A DNA stretch of 64,000 bases from Amoebophrya sp. A120 (lineage: Eukaryota > Sar > Dinophyceae > Syndiniales > Amoebophryaceae): NCBI GenBank assembly GCA_905178155.1, contig CAJINV010000001.1:9197865-9261864 (forward strand). The letters are read 5' to 3'. Positions 30,633-41,090 of the stretch are shown piece after piece. The translations under genes were made by a program, and so were the position numbers. The notes under the pieces were generated by a model that saw only the letters and a program-made list of their open reading frames with translations, was not told where the DNA came from and did no database searches. Numbering within the stretch: the first letter of the stretch is position 1; each line of letters opens with the position of its first letter.

Positions 30633-32708
30633 ATGAGCACCGAAACCGCAGACTGCGTTCGCATCGCTGTCGTCGGTAGCGGACTGGCTGCGGTGGCTTG
30701 CGTGCGAGCGTTGTGTGAACAGGTGAAAGCAGCAAGGGCTGAAACTTCTGCAGGTGGGGTGAAGGAGATCAAAGTTTATCTCTTTACCGCACGGGGGAAA
30801 TTTACTTCGCAAATGCACGGGGCCCCGAATCAAGCCTTCTGCAAACCGGGCCAGCCGTTTTACGATTATGGGTGTCAGTACGTCAGTACCTACGACAGAA
30901 CGCCGTTTTGCAAGTTCATTGAGAAGCACTGGCGTGGGGATAAAAAGACGAACTGCGTGAAGGAGCTGGTGCCGGTTGCCTCCGGACAAACAAGCAACAG
31001 AGAGTGCTTCCCTGTGCGAAAAGCGAAAGCCGTCGTCACAACCGGGAATAATATGTCGTCGCCGCGTTTCGATTTTTCGGACCTCTGTGCAGAAAGATCA
31101 GCGTCTGTGTCTGGGAAGGAGACACCGGGGGCGCGCACTCGAGTGTTCTACTCGGAAACCGGAATGTGGAACCTGATGCTGGAGCAATTTGCAGCGCTCG
31201 AAAAGGATTTCCCGAACTTTCTCACCGTCGTGCGCGGTTTCCCGACCGAAGACCGAATGGTCAAGGGACTTGTGCAGCATAGAACTGCTACCACTACTAG
31301 CGATCGGAAGATGAGCAGCTGCAAATGGTCGCTTAAACTTGGCAAGCGCAGGCCGCAGCCGGATTTCGTGGATTCGGAGAACAAAGTCGTTCTGTTTGAC
31401 TTCGTCGTCGGAGCCTTTTCCCAACACGTCTTGTTCGAGCCGTTTTTGAAGACTGCCGAGGTTGTCACGCAGGACAAATCGGGTAGTACTTCTGCTGGTG
31501 AGCAAGGGAGAAACCCGTGTCAGAACCTTTTAGACACACTTTCGAAGTCCCGCTGCAACCAACTCTTTCCAATGCAAGTCAAGGTCACGCTAAACGTTCC
31601 GGTACCGCCCTGGCTAGGTCTGCACGTGATAGTACAAAACAGTTGCAAGATAGGTGAAGATGAGAGCCCAGCGGCAGAAAGAGCAAAGGGGTTATTTCCA
31701 ATAGCGTTTGTGGGGAATAATTCCTTCAAACAAGCACAGCAGCAAGCAGGGCCACAGGCGACTGCTACTACTGCCAGTTCGCCGTTCAAGCCGAAGTCCC
31801 GATGGAACAACAGCAAGAGGCACCGGAGTTCCTCGCACGAAGATGAAGGAAAAAATATTGACGATGGCACCAAAGAAGAAAACGACAGCAATATCGCGTA
31901 TCTCACCGTTTTATCCACTGCTGCCTACGCAGAGTATGAATTCAACCTCGGAAGCCGCCAGCAATATCGGAAAACCGGTGAGAAGACGCTGATCAAAGCT
32001 TTGGAGCAGCTCTTGCGTGATGACCACGATAATCGAGCCAAAGCACGCAACTTACCACCACGAGATCCGCCTCTAGCATCGTCAATAGCGTCGTACGAAG
32101 TCAACCGGATCTTGCACTGGGAAGACGCAGTCCCGGTGAATCGAGTGGAATCAAGTCCGGAGAATTGTTGCATCCTTGATGCAGCAAACCACATTGGCTG
32201 GTGCGGAGACATCTGTGTTGCACCGTGTGCAGAAGCGGCTTGGTGCAGCGGTATTATGATGGCCAGTAGAGTCATTGGTTCGGGTATTTTTGAAAACCCA
32301 TCGTGCAAGGATTTTGCGCAGTCGATGCAAACGGAATTGCGGCCGACGCTGGAGCGACTTTCGAGGCAAGGCGGCAGTACGGCCGACGGTGGCTCCTATT
32401 CGTCGACGGACATCGGGGTGTTTGCATTTCCGACAAACGAACTCGGAGATTGCAGCACGCACTTCTACGACTACTTGCAGGAGAAAGACCTAACGAGTGG
32501 AAGGAACAAAGGCGGGTACCAACGCTGGTTCGACCCGGAAGACGGGGGCGCAGGGAAAAAAGGGAGCGGTAAAAATGCACAGTCAAAGTCAAATCGTGCC
32601 GGTGAAGGGTCGTCTTCTTCGGGAAGAAATCATGGTAAATCAAAAGGAAAGAAGGCTAGTGGAAATGAAGCACGAGGAAGCAAGCAAGGTCAACAGATAG
32701 GAAAGTAG
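30633..32708 (+). CDS. Renalase-like FAD/NAD(P)-binding oxidoreductase
   Basis: Single exon, 691 aa. The N-terminus has a dinucleotide-binding beta-alpha-beta (RIAVVGSGLAAVACVRAL, residues about 10-27) followed by a strand ending in YLFTARG. FYDYGCQYVSTYDRTPFCKF (about 85-105) corresponds to the substrate-side segment of renalase-like amine oxidases (usually FDHGAQYF). GWCGDICVAPCAEAAWCSG (about 515-540) is the C-terminal FAD-binding motif. The middle has disordered insertions (Ala/Gln/Thr and Ser/His/Asp tracts), and the last 60 residues are Gly/Lys/Ser-rich. A flavin-dependent oxidase or dehydrogenase; the substrate is unknown. Its last codons (GGA AAG TAG) lie at the left edge of the tandem repeat that follows. 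Confidence 0.75.
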   Translation: MSTETADCVRIAVVGSGLAAVACVRALCEQVKAARAETSAGGVKEIKVYLFTARGKFTSQMHGAPNQAFCKPGQPFYDYGCQYVSTYDRTPFCKFIEKHWRGDKKTNCVKELVPVASGQTSNRECFPVRKAKAVVTTGNNMSSPRFDFSDLCAERSASVSGKETPGARTRVFYSETGMWNLMLEQFAALEKDFPNFLTVVRGFPTEDRMVKGLVQHRTATTTSDRKMSSCKWSLKLGKRRPQPDFVDSENKVVLFDFVVGAFSQHVLFEPFLKTAEVVTQDKSGSTSAGEQGRNPCQNLLDTLSKSRCNQLFPMQVKVTLNVPVPPWLGLHVIVQNSCKIGEDESPAAERAKGLFPIAFVGNNSFKQAQQQAGPQATATTASSPFKPKSRWNNSKRHRSSSHEDEGKNIDDGTKEENDSNIAYLTVLSTAAYAEYEFNLGSRQQYRKTGEKTLIKALEQLLRDDHDNRAKARNLPPRDPPLASSIASYEVNRILHWEDAVPVNRVESSPENCCILDAANHIGWCGDICVAPCAEAAWCSGIMMASRVIGSGIFENPSCKDFAQSMQTELRPTLERLSRQGGSTADGGSYSSTDIGVFAFPTNELGDCSTHFYDYLQEKDLTSGRNKGGYQRWFDPEDGGAGKKGSGKNAQSKSNRAGEGSSSSGRNHGKSKGKKASGNEARGSKQGQQIGK

Positions 32709-33265
32709 ACCAGTGTGTTAGTGAAGGATGCTCGAAAGTGATGGATCCGTTTCCGTACGGTCGCACGAGCTCTAGAAGTACAAAGATCATCTCTACTGCA
32801 CGATCAAACCGAGTTCTGTTCTTCGCACTTGATCTCTCTATTGCTGAAAGGTTTTCGCAACATTATACGCACAACGACCAGAACAAGCGCTACGACTAGT
32901 TCTTTTTTCCGCGAGCGCGAGCCGTGCTGATCTAGATGGAGAAGCCCCAGTTCTCTTTTTCCGCTTTCTTTCGAGATCGGGAGACAAGAACACTTCTGCT
33001 CGATCGAGTTCTTTTGGAACAAGTGCCACTCTTCTTGCTCCCCTTTCTCTACACTGTCTTCTCCTTTCGTTCTCTTGGCAACAACTTTCTATATCAGAAG
33101 TGTAGCAGTGAATCGAAATAATACGAGTAGGGACGAGTCCACTACAAACGAGTACTTTTTCTTTGCTAGCAAAGAGCACGACGAAGAAGTGTAAGTAAGA
33201 AGCTGTGTAAAGAGGTACTGCTTTCGACATTGCTTACTCTTAATCTTCTACCAATCACAAAAAAG
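32709..33265. other. 5' flank of the first Lys/Ala-rich gene
   Basis: No coding exon. It is the upstream part of repeat unit 1, containing the palindrome CTTTGCTAGCAAAG (33161-33174) and a GTAAGT donor-like site at 33191 that may begin a 5'-UTR intron. Both features recur before the second gene. Confidence 0.4.
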
Positions 33266-34318
33266 ATGCCCGGTGCAGGGAAAAAAAATGCTGAGATCAG
33301 CAAAAAAGGCAACGTGAAAAAGTTGCCCGCAATGAAGAAAGCGGCAGTTCCCAAGGCGAAGGCAAAGGCTGCTGCAAACGTGGGTAAGAAGAAGGGCGGT
33401 ACTGCCGTGAAGAAGAAGCCTGCGGCACCCAAGGCGAAGACGAAGTCTGCTGCAGATGTGGGGAAGAAGAAGGGTGGTACTGCCATGAAGAAGAAATCTG
33501 CGGCGCCGGAAGCTAAGGCGAAGCCCGCGGCAGACGCGGGGGAAAAGAAGGGTGGTACTGCCATGAAGAAGAGATCTGCGGCACCGGAAGCTGAGGCGAA
33601 GTCTGCTGCAGACGCGGGGAAGAAAAAGGGCGGCACTGCCATGAAGAAGAAATCTGCGGCGTCGGAGGCTAAATCGGACACCGCTGCAGGCGTGGCGAAG
33701 ATGGAGGACTGCACTACCGGTGCTTCCGCCGAGAAAGACGCGAAACAAGGTGAAGCGGAAAAGTATAAATACGTTGTTTATCTTGCTGACATTTATGAGG
33801 CTGAGGAGCGTAGTACGTCCGATAACGAGGAGGAAGAAAATTCGGACCGATCGGAGTATAGGGCTGGACATGGTTACACTGAAGTGCCCGAAAATGACGT
33901 ATCGGTGATGAAAATTGATTCCGACGACTGCGGCACCCTAGCGTTTTGGGCCGCTATCGACAGCCATTGTGATGACCTGAAGGAAGAAATGCGGCAGAAA
34001 TGTGCGTACCACGACGAAGAGGCGCATGACGTGTGTGATGTGGAGGACAACCGTTCGTACTGGATGAGCAACGTTATCGCGAAGGGTCACTCGTACAATA
34101 AGTCGAAAATCTTCGGGGAATCTTCGGAAGTATCGAAGGATGAGTGGGATCGCGGAGTCCCGAAAGGCGCCACGCTGCTGTTCAAAATTCGCGCTGATTG
34201 GACTTATCTAGACTGGGAGTGGGACTGCGATGAAGAGCCATTGCGTAGACAGCAGAATGCGGTGTGGGTGAAGCGCATGAAAATAACCGAAGACGAGAAT
34301 GTTTACGAGAAAATCTGA
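33266..34318 (+). CDS. Lys/Ala-rich (histone H1-like tail) protein, paralogue 1
   Basis: Single exon, 350 aa. Residues 1-150 are a basic tail built of imperfect repeats of about 23-25 aa centred on GKKKGGTAMKKKSAAPEAKA, similar in composition to histone H1 tails. Residues 165-350 form an acidic to neutral domain with conserved blocks KYKYVVYLADI, DDCGTLAFWAAIDSHC, RSYWMSNVI, EWDRGVPKGATLLF and NAVWVKRMK. I do not recognise this domain. The tail suggests DNA or RNA binding, an inference from composition. Neighbouring paralogues share the same order. Confidence 0.75.
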   Translation: MPGAGKKNAEISKKGNVKKLPAMKKAAVPKAKAKAAANVGKKKGGTAVKKKPAAPKAKTKSAADVGKKKGGTAMKKKSAAPEAKAKPAADAGEKKGGTAMKKRSAAPEAEAKSAADAGKKKGGTAMKKKSAASEAKSDTAAGVAKMEDCTTGASAEKDAKQGEAEKYKYVVYLADIYEAEERSTSDNEEEENSDRSEYRAGHGYTEVPENDVSVMKIDSDDCGTLAFWAAIDSHCDDLKEEMRQKCAYHDEEAHDVCDVEDNRSYWMSNVIAKGHSYNKSKIFGESSEVSKDEWDRGVPKGATLLFKIRADWTYLDWEWDCDEEPLRRQQNAVWVKRMKITEDENVYEKI

Positions 34319-34959
34319 GGAAAAACTACTTCTATTTCTCAGAAATATGTTCCTGGAAGAGGAAGCAAGCGCAATGCGGTGCGCAGGTGGGAGAAACACA
34401 AGTTAGAAGAGAAGGGGGAGAAACACAAATTAGAAGATAGGAAAGTAGACAATTATTGTGTTGATGAAGGACGCTCGAAAGGAATGGGTCCGTACGGTCG
34501 TACAAAGTAGATCATCTCTACTGCACGATCAAACCGACTTCTGTTCTTTGCCCTTGATCTCTTTGCTGAAAGGCTTTCGCAAGATGCGCACAACAACCGG
34601 AATAAGCACTAGCTTTTATCTTCGCTAGCCATAGGATGAGAAGCGCCAGTTCTTTTCTTCCGCTCTCCTTCGAGATCACAGCACAAGATCAGTTTTTTCT
34701 GCTCGATCGAGTTTCGGAACAAATGTCATTCTTCTTGATGCCCTTACTCTACGCTCTCTGCTCTTCTCCTTTCGTTCTCTCGGCAACGACTTTCTTACCA
34801 GAAGTGGAATAGTGTACTTGAGTGACGAGTCCACTACAAAGGAGTACTTTTTGCTAGCAAAGAGCACGACGAAGAAGTGTAAGTAAGAAGCTGTGTCAAG
34901 AGGTACTGATTGTGTTTTCGACATTGCTTTCCCTTTATCTACCAAAAATCACAGAAAAG
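34319..34959. other. Spacer between paralogues 1 and 2 (repeat unit copy)
   Basis: No gene. It duplicates the region upstream of paralogue 1, including TTTGCTAGCAAA and the GTAAGTAAGAAGCTGTG block. The last intron-like stretch ends ATCACAG directly before AAAAG-ATG. Confidence 0.5.
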
Positions 34960-35964
34960 ATGCCCGGTGCAGGGAAAAAAAATGCTGAGATCAGCAAGAA
35001 AGGCAACGTGAAAAAGGTGCCCGCAATGAAGAAAGCGGCAGTTCCCAAGGCGAAGGCTGCTGCAGACGTGGGGAAGAAGAAGAGTGGCACTGCCGTGAAA
35101 AAGAAGCCTGCAGCACCCAAGGCGAATGCAGAAGCGGGGAAGAAGAGCGGCAGTGCCGTGAAGAAGAAATCTGCGGCGTCGGAAGCTGAGGCGAAGCCGG
35201 CTAGAGAAGCGGGGAAGAAGAAGGGCGGCACTGCCATGAAGAAGGAACCTGCGGTGCCGGAAGCTAAGGCGAAGCCCGCTGCAGGCGCAGCGAAGAAGGA
35301 GGGCGGCACTGCCATGAAGAAGGAACCTGCGGCTTCGGAAGCTAAGTCGGACCCCGCTGCAGGCGTGGCGAAGATGGAGGACTGCACTATCGGTGCCGCC
35401 GCCGAGAAAGACGCGAAACATGGTGAAGCGGAAAAGTATAAATACATTGTTTATCTTGCTGAAATTAAAGAGGAGTGTAGCATGTCCGATAACGAGGAGG
35501 AGGAAGATTCGAACCCATCGGACAATGTGGCTGGACATGGTCGCAATGAAGTGCCCGAAAATGACGTATCGGTGATGAAAATCGATTCCGACGACTGCGG
35601 CACTCTAGCGTTTTGGGCCGCTATTGACAGCCATTGTGAGGACCTGAAGTTAGACATGGAGTTGTTCGCAGATGACGTGTTCCATGTGGTCGACCATCGT
35701 TCGTACTGGAAGAACAACATTCTCAAGAAGGGTTTCTGCTACGATAAGTCGAAAATCTTTGGGGAATCTCCGGACGTATCGAAGGGTGAGTGGGATCGCG
35801 GAGTCCCGAAAGGTGCTACGCTAGTGTTCGAAATGACCGCTGATTGGACTAATCGAGACTGGGACTGCTATGAAGAACTAGAACCGTTGCGCAGACTGCA
35901 TAATGCGGTGTGGGTGAAGCGCATGAAAGTGACCGAAGACGAGAAGGTTTACGAGAAAATCTGA
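34960..35964 (+). CDS. Lys/Ala-rich (histone H1-like tail) protein, paralogue 2
   Basis: Single exon, 334 aa, starting MPGAGKKNAEISKKGN like paralogue 1. The tail repeats differ in number and are partly shortened (KANAEAGKKSGSAVKKK). The C-terminal domain keeps DDCGTLAFWAAIDSHC, RSYWKNN, EWDRGVPKGATL and NAVWVKRMK. It is shorter by about 10 residues in the middle (the KCAYHDEEAHD region). The high similarity and shared flanks indicate a recent tandem copy. Confidence 0.75.
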   Translation: MPGAGKKNAEISKKGNVKKVPAMKKAAVPKAKAAADVGKKKSGTAVKKKPAAPKANAEAGKKSGSAVKKKSAASEAEAKPAREAGKKKGGTAMKKEPAVPEAKAKPAAGAAKKEGGTAMKKEPAASEAKSDPAAGVAKMEDCTIGAAAEKDAKHGEAEKYKYIVYLAEIKEECSMSDNEEEEDSNPSDNVAGHGRNEVPENDVSVMKIDSDDCGTLAFWAAIDSHCEDLKLDMELFADDVFHVVDHRSYWKNNILKKGFCYDKSKIFGESPDVSKGEWDRGVPKGATLVFEMTADWTNRDWDCYEELEPLRRLHNAVWVKRMKVTEDEKVYEKI

Positions 35965-36719
35965 GGAAACCCTATTTCTGCCGCTCAGAAGTAGGCGCTC
36001 GGAAGCAAGCGCAATGCGGTGCGAAGGGAGAAACACAAGTTAGTAGAGAAGGGGAATAGCACTGCTCTGTCTTATTTTGAAAAGCAAGTTGCGACCACAT
36101 TTCCATTTGTGTGCCTATGGCATCAGGGTAGGCTATTCCTACAGCGTGTCAGAGAGAGGAGTAGCGCCGATCCCAGCTCGCTATCATCAACATCATCATT
36201 TTCCATACTTATTCTTGACATGAAGCACAAGTCAATTTTCGACCACCACAAAAGGGGCACGAACAGCGAGGCGGCACACGACAGCTTTCTTTGTGTTCGG
36301 TCTTCCAACACTAGTTCACAACAACAGACCTCATCGGACGCGATCGCACGTATACGAGTTGAAGAAGATCACTTTATATCAAGATCTAGTGCAGATCTAT
36401 CGCTTGTGCGAGTTCGGGTTGACATATGGCTTTGTTTCCTGCTGTTTGATGAAGAGGACCAATCCGTTCGACGACCAAGTGAAGAACCACACCTGCTTCC
36501 AGTGTGTAAGTAATCTAACGATAACAGTGTAGCTTTTTCGGATCACTGCGATCTTGGGTGTCTGTTTCAGTTTCGTTAGCAGCTGCTCCGATAGTTGTAG
36601 CCATTGCCATTTCTCCATCTCCTTTTACCATAGTTAGATCAAGCTGTAAAGAAGTAGAGCGTTTCATCTCGTCACTTCTCACAAGCCACCAAAAACTTTC
36701 ACTTACTGGAATCAGTACG
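35965..36719. other. Intergenic, 5' flank of paralogue 3
   Basis: No supported gene. The first 90 bases still match the end of repeat unit 1. The frame upstream of the ATG at 36720 is open, but I chose the ATG heading MPGSTTKSGG because it matches the MPGAGKK start of its paralogues. Confidence 0.4.
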
Positions 36720-37848
36720 ATGCCGGGCTCTACTACGAAAAGCGGTGGCAAAGCCGCTCAAGCGAAGAGTGCGGAAAAAAAGCCTGCCATGAAGAAAGCC
36801 AAGCCGGACAGTACCGCGAAGAAGCAGGACAGTAAGAAAAGCGCTGCGAACTCGACGAAGCTGGCGACGACTACCAAAAAGGCGACCGTCATGAAAAAGG
36901 AGACCGTGAAAAAATCTCCCTCCGCGGCCTCGGTGAAACCTAAAAAATCGCAAGCGAAACAAGGCACAGCTACCACGACCCCAAAGAAGCCGAGTGGTGT
37001 CAAGGAAAAAAAGAATGAGGAGGTTTCTGCTGCTGCTCCGGGCACTTCCTCCGTTCTTTCCCCGGTCACGACCGACGCGGGATCTGCCGCGGGGAAGGGG
37101 AAGGACGGGAAAAAAACGACGAAGTACGGATACGTTATCTACAACTGCGAGCTAGTGCAATACGAGGACGAACCGGAAGACTTAGAAGAGGAGGATTCGG
37201 AGCTGTCGCGCGACGAACCCCGCGGGGGGCGATGCCCGGGCTCGATTCCCGTCACTGCGCACTACACGGTCGTGAGCGAATTCATGGCTATGGATTGTAC
37301 CAGCGCCGCGTTCTGGGAAAAGATCGACGAACTCGCGGACGAGCTCGCCGAGGGGTTCATGGAGAGAGGTTCGATGGATCCCGCCGAAGCCACACTGGGT
37401 GCACTGGAATACGACGCGCGCAACTTCTGGAAGGCGCAGGCGCAGAGCGGCAAAGCGTCAGGGGGCAAGTCCTTGGGTGTCACCGTCGAGGACGTGAAGA
37501 GCTGCTGGGTCGACGCAGGTTATGAATCTGAAACAGACTTCTCATGCTTAAGTCGCACTTGTTTCATGTTGGCACGACAACATGCGTAGAGAAAAGCCTC
37601 GTAGATGCAACAACATTCTCCATGATTTGCTTTATGTGCGTCAGAAGCTTTTATTTCAATTTCATAAAACAAGCGGAAGCGAGGACAGAAAATGGTACGA
37701 GGCCGACGATTGGAACAGGGGCGGGATTCCTGCGGAGGCCACTTCGATCTACAAAACCGTCCAGGAATACACCCAATTCGCGGAAGAAGATTACGTGGAA
37801 AAGTTTTCCACGGGAATCTGGGTGAAGCGTGTTGAGCTGTTGCAGTAG
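36720..37848 (+). CDS. Lys/Ala/Ser-rich (histone H1-like tail) protein, paralogue 3
   Basis: Exons about 36720-37585 and 37674-37848 (346 aa). The basic tail (KKAKPDSTAKKQDSKKSAA) is followed by a domain homologous to paralogues 1 and 2: KYGYVIYNCEL, CTSAAFWEKIDELADEL, ARNFWKAQ, DDWNRGGIPAEAT and GIWVKRVELL. The intron boundary is my best guess (donor GC|GTAGAG, acceptor AACAAG|C, phase 2), chosen because it keeps the frame and gives a length close to the paralogues. A donor 18 bases upstream is an alternative. It is more diverged than copies 1 and 2, so it is an older duplicate. Confidence 0.65.
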
Positions 37849-38544
37849 ACGGTGCCAAGAAACGCAACGAAACATAATTAAAATGAGGATGGGACGACTG
37901 GACCATTTTTCGGCGGACGAACAGGTTCAAAACACCGACACGACCGCAAAGGATCTTGAATCTTTTGATTTTCAAAAATAAACGACGACTGTCGCAATCT
38001 TCGCAACATATTCGATGACTTTTGGAACGTGTGTTGTATAACCGTAATGCATGACTACAATAGAGATGCGGAAGCAGATACTATGCATTCGACTTCTACT
38101 GAAAACGAAGACAATAATCTTCATGGTATCTGGGAATCTGAGCCTATAGCGGATTCGCTTGCCTATAACCAGATGTAATGGGCGAAGACTCCCTTGCTTT
38201 TTATCGCGCGTGCAGCTGAAGATTGGACTGATCTTTTTTCCGGCGGTGAGGCCGGATTGATTTGTCACGCTAGTGTTTATTTTCGTGCTTCTTGACTATC
38301 GTGCCACTGACACTGTCACACTACAGGTGTCGTGCTCGTTGGAGAGATCGGATGGTGGGAGAGAGGGCAACGTCCTGGAGTGGTGTGACGAGCGAAGATG
38401 TCGCTGCATTTACTGCGCCACAACGACCCGTGAAGATTTTATTATTATTACGTCCTGTGTGCAGACGTTACTTGACAACTAGCAGCATACAATTCAATTC
38501 CTCGTTGGTACTTCTAAGTTTTCACGAAATTTTGTCTACAAAAA
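37849..38544. other. Intergenic, no gene seen
   Basis: No exon recognised between paralogue 3 and the kinase gene. Confidence 0.4.
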
Positions 38545-40880
38545 ATGCAACATTTTTGTACACGGTTCGCTCCGGCCGCGGTTCGGGTTGCTCCACCGAC
38601 GAGCGACCAGACTATCAAATGTAAAAATGTCTGGGTCCGGAAGAATGTGCGATTTGTCATGCAGCTTTTCCATGATCTATGAGGTCTGGAATGCAGGAGC
38701 TAGCGTGACAGATTCTGTGCGATCTCTCTCATGCCTATCCTGCATGGGAAACTCCCTCCCGACTTGGTCAAAACTGGACGATTTTTGGTAATCACGCAAC
38801 ACAGATTTTTGCATGCTTCAGATCTAGCATGACAGGTTGCATTCTTCCAGACCCAGACATTTTTGCATTTGATACAGACTGGTTGGGAGCAAAGTTCGGG
38901 ATCTTCCTCGTCTTCCTCGTCTTCTTCCCGACCTCGGGCGGAGCACTTCGTTTCTGATGCATCTTTAAAGTCTAGTACTTTTGACTGCTCGCGGACCAGG
39001 CGCTCCTTCTCCCGTCCTACCAGCTTACTCGATTTTTGTGACGAGTTTGCCCTACAACGCAGCGCAGGTTTATTTTCCGCGGCACACAATAAGAATTTCG
39101 TTCTTTGCGAGGTGAAGAACGAAACCGCGTCCGACCACGGCAGCGTTTCGTTCGACCCGAACCATGAGGATCGTAGTAAGACCAAAAGTAAAACCTCTAA
39201 CGGCGACGCCGCACTACAGCTCGACCGCGGAATTTTCATCCGCGAAAGCACGCTGCAGTTTGAAGACAAGTACCAAATGGCGAAGGAGGGGCAGATCGGT
39301 GAGGGCGGATTCGGTGCGGTTTTCAAGTGTAAGCACAAGGGCACGGGCGTCCTGCGTGCGGCGAAGCGGATCCCCAAGCACGTGCTGCAGAGCGACTGGG
39401 CGATGTTCGAGAACGAAGTGAAATCGCTGATCGCACTGGACCATCCGCACATCGTGAAACTCTTGGAGTACTTCGACGATGGAAAAGACGTCGTTTTGGT
39501 GTTCGAGCTCTGTCAGGGACCGGACCTCTTCGACCGGATAGTAGACGTGTTGAAAACCAAAAACCGGTTCAACAAGCAGGAAGCCGGGAGACTGCTTCGC
39601 CACATGCTGAAGGCGGTTTTCTGCTGCCACTCGCTCGGCATTGTGCACCGCGACATCAAGCCGGAGAACTTCATGTTCGCCAGTGTCGATCGGAACGCGA
39701 GCTTGAAGCTGATCGACCTAGGGTTGTCCGCGAGGAGTAGCGGCGAGTCCGATCTCGAGGGGCAGCGGGGCACCGTCGCGTACATGCCGCCGGAAATGAT
39801 TGCCGGGGGCAAGTACGACCGCAGAGTGGACATCTGGGGCTTGGGCATCATCCTCTACATCATGCTGGCCGGTGAGCCGCTGTTTTCCCTCGGCGCGGAG
39901 GAGGAAGAAGTCAAGCAGCAGATCCTGGATCCGCGGTATCTATCGAAGAAGCTGAAAAAGAAAAAGAAAAACATGGACCCCGACGGGTACGATTTATTGG
40001 AAAAAATGTTGCAGCGCGACCACACGAAGCGCATCGACGCGAGGGTGGCCTTGGAGCACCCGTTTATCCAGAAGAGCTACGACCCACCAGAAGGCAGGCA
40101 GAACAGCAAAGGCGGAGCAGGAGTGCCGACGAGGGTACTGGAGTTTGCTTTCTTTTCTTTTGCGCGGTTTCATTGTGTATAACCTTAGCTCCATATGCTA
40201 ATGTGAAAGTAAATTACTACAAACTTTGTCATCAGCTCCCGTCCGGCCAGCGGCGTTTGCACATGGATGAAGTGATGAAGAATATGCGGGAATTCGCACA
40301 ACTCCCACTCCTGAAACGCGCGGCCCTCATTGTGCTCGCGCATCTGGCCGGCACCGACACGGACGACCTTGCACCGCATAGGCTGACTTTCCGGGCGCTG
40401 GATAAGGACGGGTCTGGAACCTTATCGATGGAAGAATTCGTGAACGCAGTGCGCTCGGAGGGCGGCATAGACTTTGAACTGCCACACGATTTCGAGGTTG
40501 AGGTGTGGCCCCGGGTCGACTTGAACCAGAGCGAAGACATCAACTTCACCGAGTTCTTGGCGGCCACGCTCGACTGGCGTTCCTTCAACGAAGCGCATTA
40601 TTTGGCGGTGTACCAGGTAAGGGATTGGATGTGGCATAAGGAAAGTTCAGAACAAAGGAAGTGTGCGTGGTTCAATATATTTTTCTGCGGAACTCGTATC
40701 TGTCTGAAACTGAAACCCCCTCAGGTTCTCGACGCCGACGGCAGCGGTTGTGTGGATGTGCAGGACATGCGTGTGATTTTTCCCAACAACACTTTGGAGG
40801 AGCTCAACAATATGATGCGGGAGGTCACCCCAGATGGTCGGCTCACTTTTGAACAGTTTCTGGCAGCCATGCGGCGCTGA
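38545..40880 (+). CDS. CDPK: Calcium-dependent protein kinase (CDPK)
   Basis: Exons 38545-38612, 38880-40134, 40236-40616 and 40725-40880 give 619 aa. Intron 1 is introner D; introns 2 and 3 are GT-AG, phase 0. After a Ser-rich N-terminus, the Ser/Thr kinase domain (about 150-420) shows GEGGFGAVF (Gly loop), AAKRI (ATP Lys), HRDIKPEN (catalytic loop), IDLGLS in place of the DFG motif, GTVAYMPPEM, and DIWGLGIILY. The calmodulin-like region has EF1 DKDGSGTLSMEEF, EF2 DLNQSEDINFTEF, EF3 DADGSGCVDVQDM, and a degenerate EF4 (TPDGRLTFEQF). CDPKs couple Ca2+ to phosphorylation and are typical of alveolates and plants. No N-terminal Gly-2 myristoylation site (it starts MQHF), so it is probably not lipid-anchored. 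A 209-bp introner follows the stop codon at once. Confidence 0.9.
38613..38874 (+). mobile_element. Introner D (TGTCTGGGTCTGG family), 262 bp, in CDPK
   Basis: Starts TATCAAATGTAAAAATG and ends TTTTTGCATTTGATA. CAGAC is repeated at 38608-38612 and 38875-38879. Excision gives AGC GAC CAG ACT GGT TGG, joining the N-terminal exon to the kinase exon. Nearly identical to introner C (57824) over the same 262 bp. Confidence 0.9.
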
Positions 40881-40881
40881 T

Positions 40882-41090
40882 TATCCAAGAAAAAAACTGT
40901 GTAAGTGTAAATTTGTGTTGCAGAACGTGCAACAGAGTTACACCTGTCATGCCAGGCTGCCATGAAGTCCTCTTTTCATGTGTGTTTTCACTTACAAGCT
41001 ACGCATGACAGGTTTTCTCTGTCATGTAGCGCAAATTTGTGATGCTGCTCCTCAAAGAAAGTTACACTTACACACTTTTTTTCCTGGATA
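40882..41090 (+). mobile_element. Introner I (third family), 209 bp, abutting the CDPK stop codon
   Basis: Starts TATCCAAGAAAAAAACTGTG and ends CACACTTTTTTTCCTGGATA. The ends are inverted copies over about 29 bp. CTGAT is repeated at 40877-40881 and 41091-41095. The upstream repeat copy contains the CDPK TGA stop, so the stop survives whether or not the element is spliced. The layout (TAT...ATA ends, 5-bp duplication) matches the coding-region introners although the sequence is unrelated. Confidence 0.85.

Larger units (their letters stand above)
32695..36058 (+). repeat. Tandem duplication of about 1.7 kb (two units, genes at 33266 and 34960)
   Basis: The 16-bp string AGATAGGAAAGTAGAC marks the left edge of unit 1 (32695-32710) and unit 2 (34435-34450), a period of 1740 bp. 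The units match through the gene upstream regions (shared TACTGCACGATCAAACCGA, GCTCGATCGAGTT and GTGTAAGTAAGAAGCTGTG blocks), the coding regions, and the downstream GGAGAAACACAAGTTAG block. The left-edge string includes the stop codon of the flavoprotein gene, so the copied unit carries the end of that gene. Confidence 0.8.
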
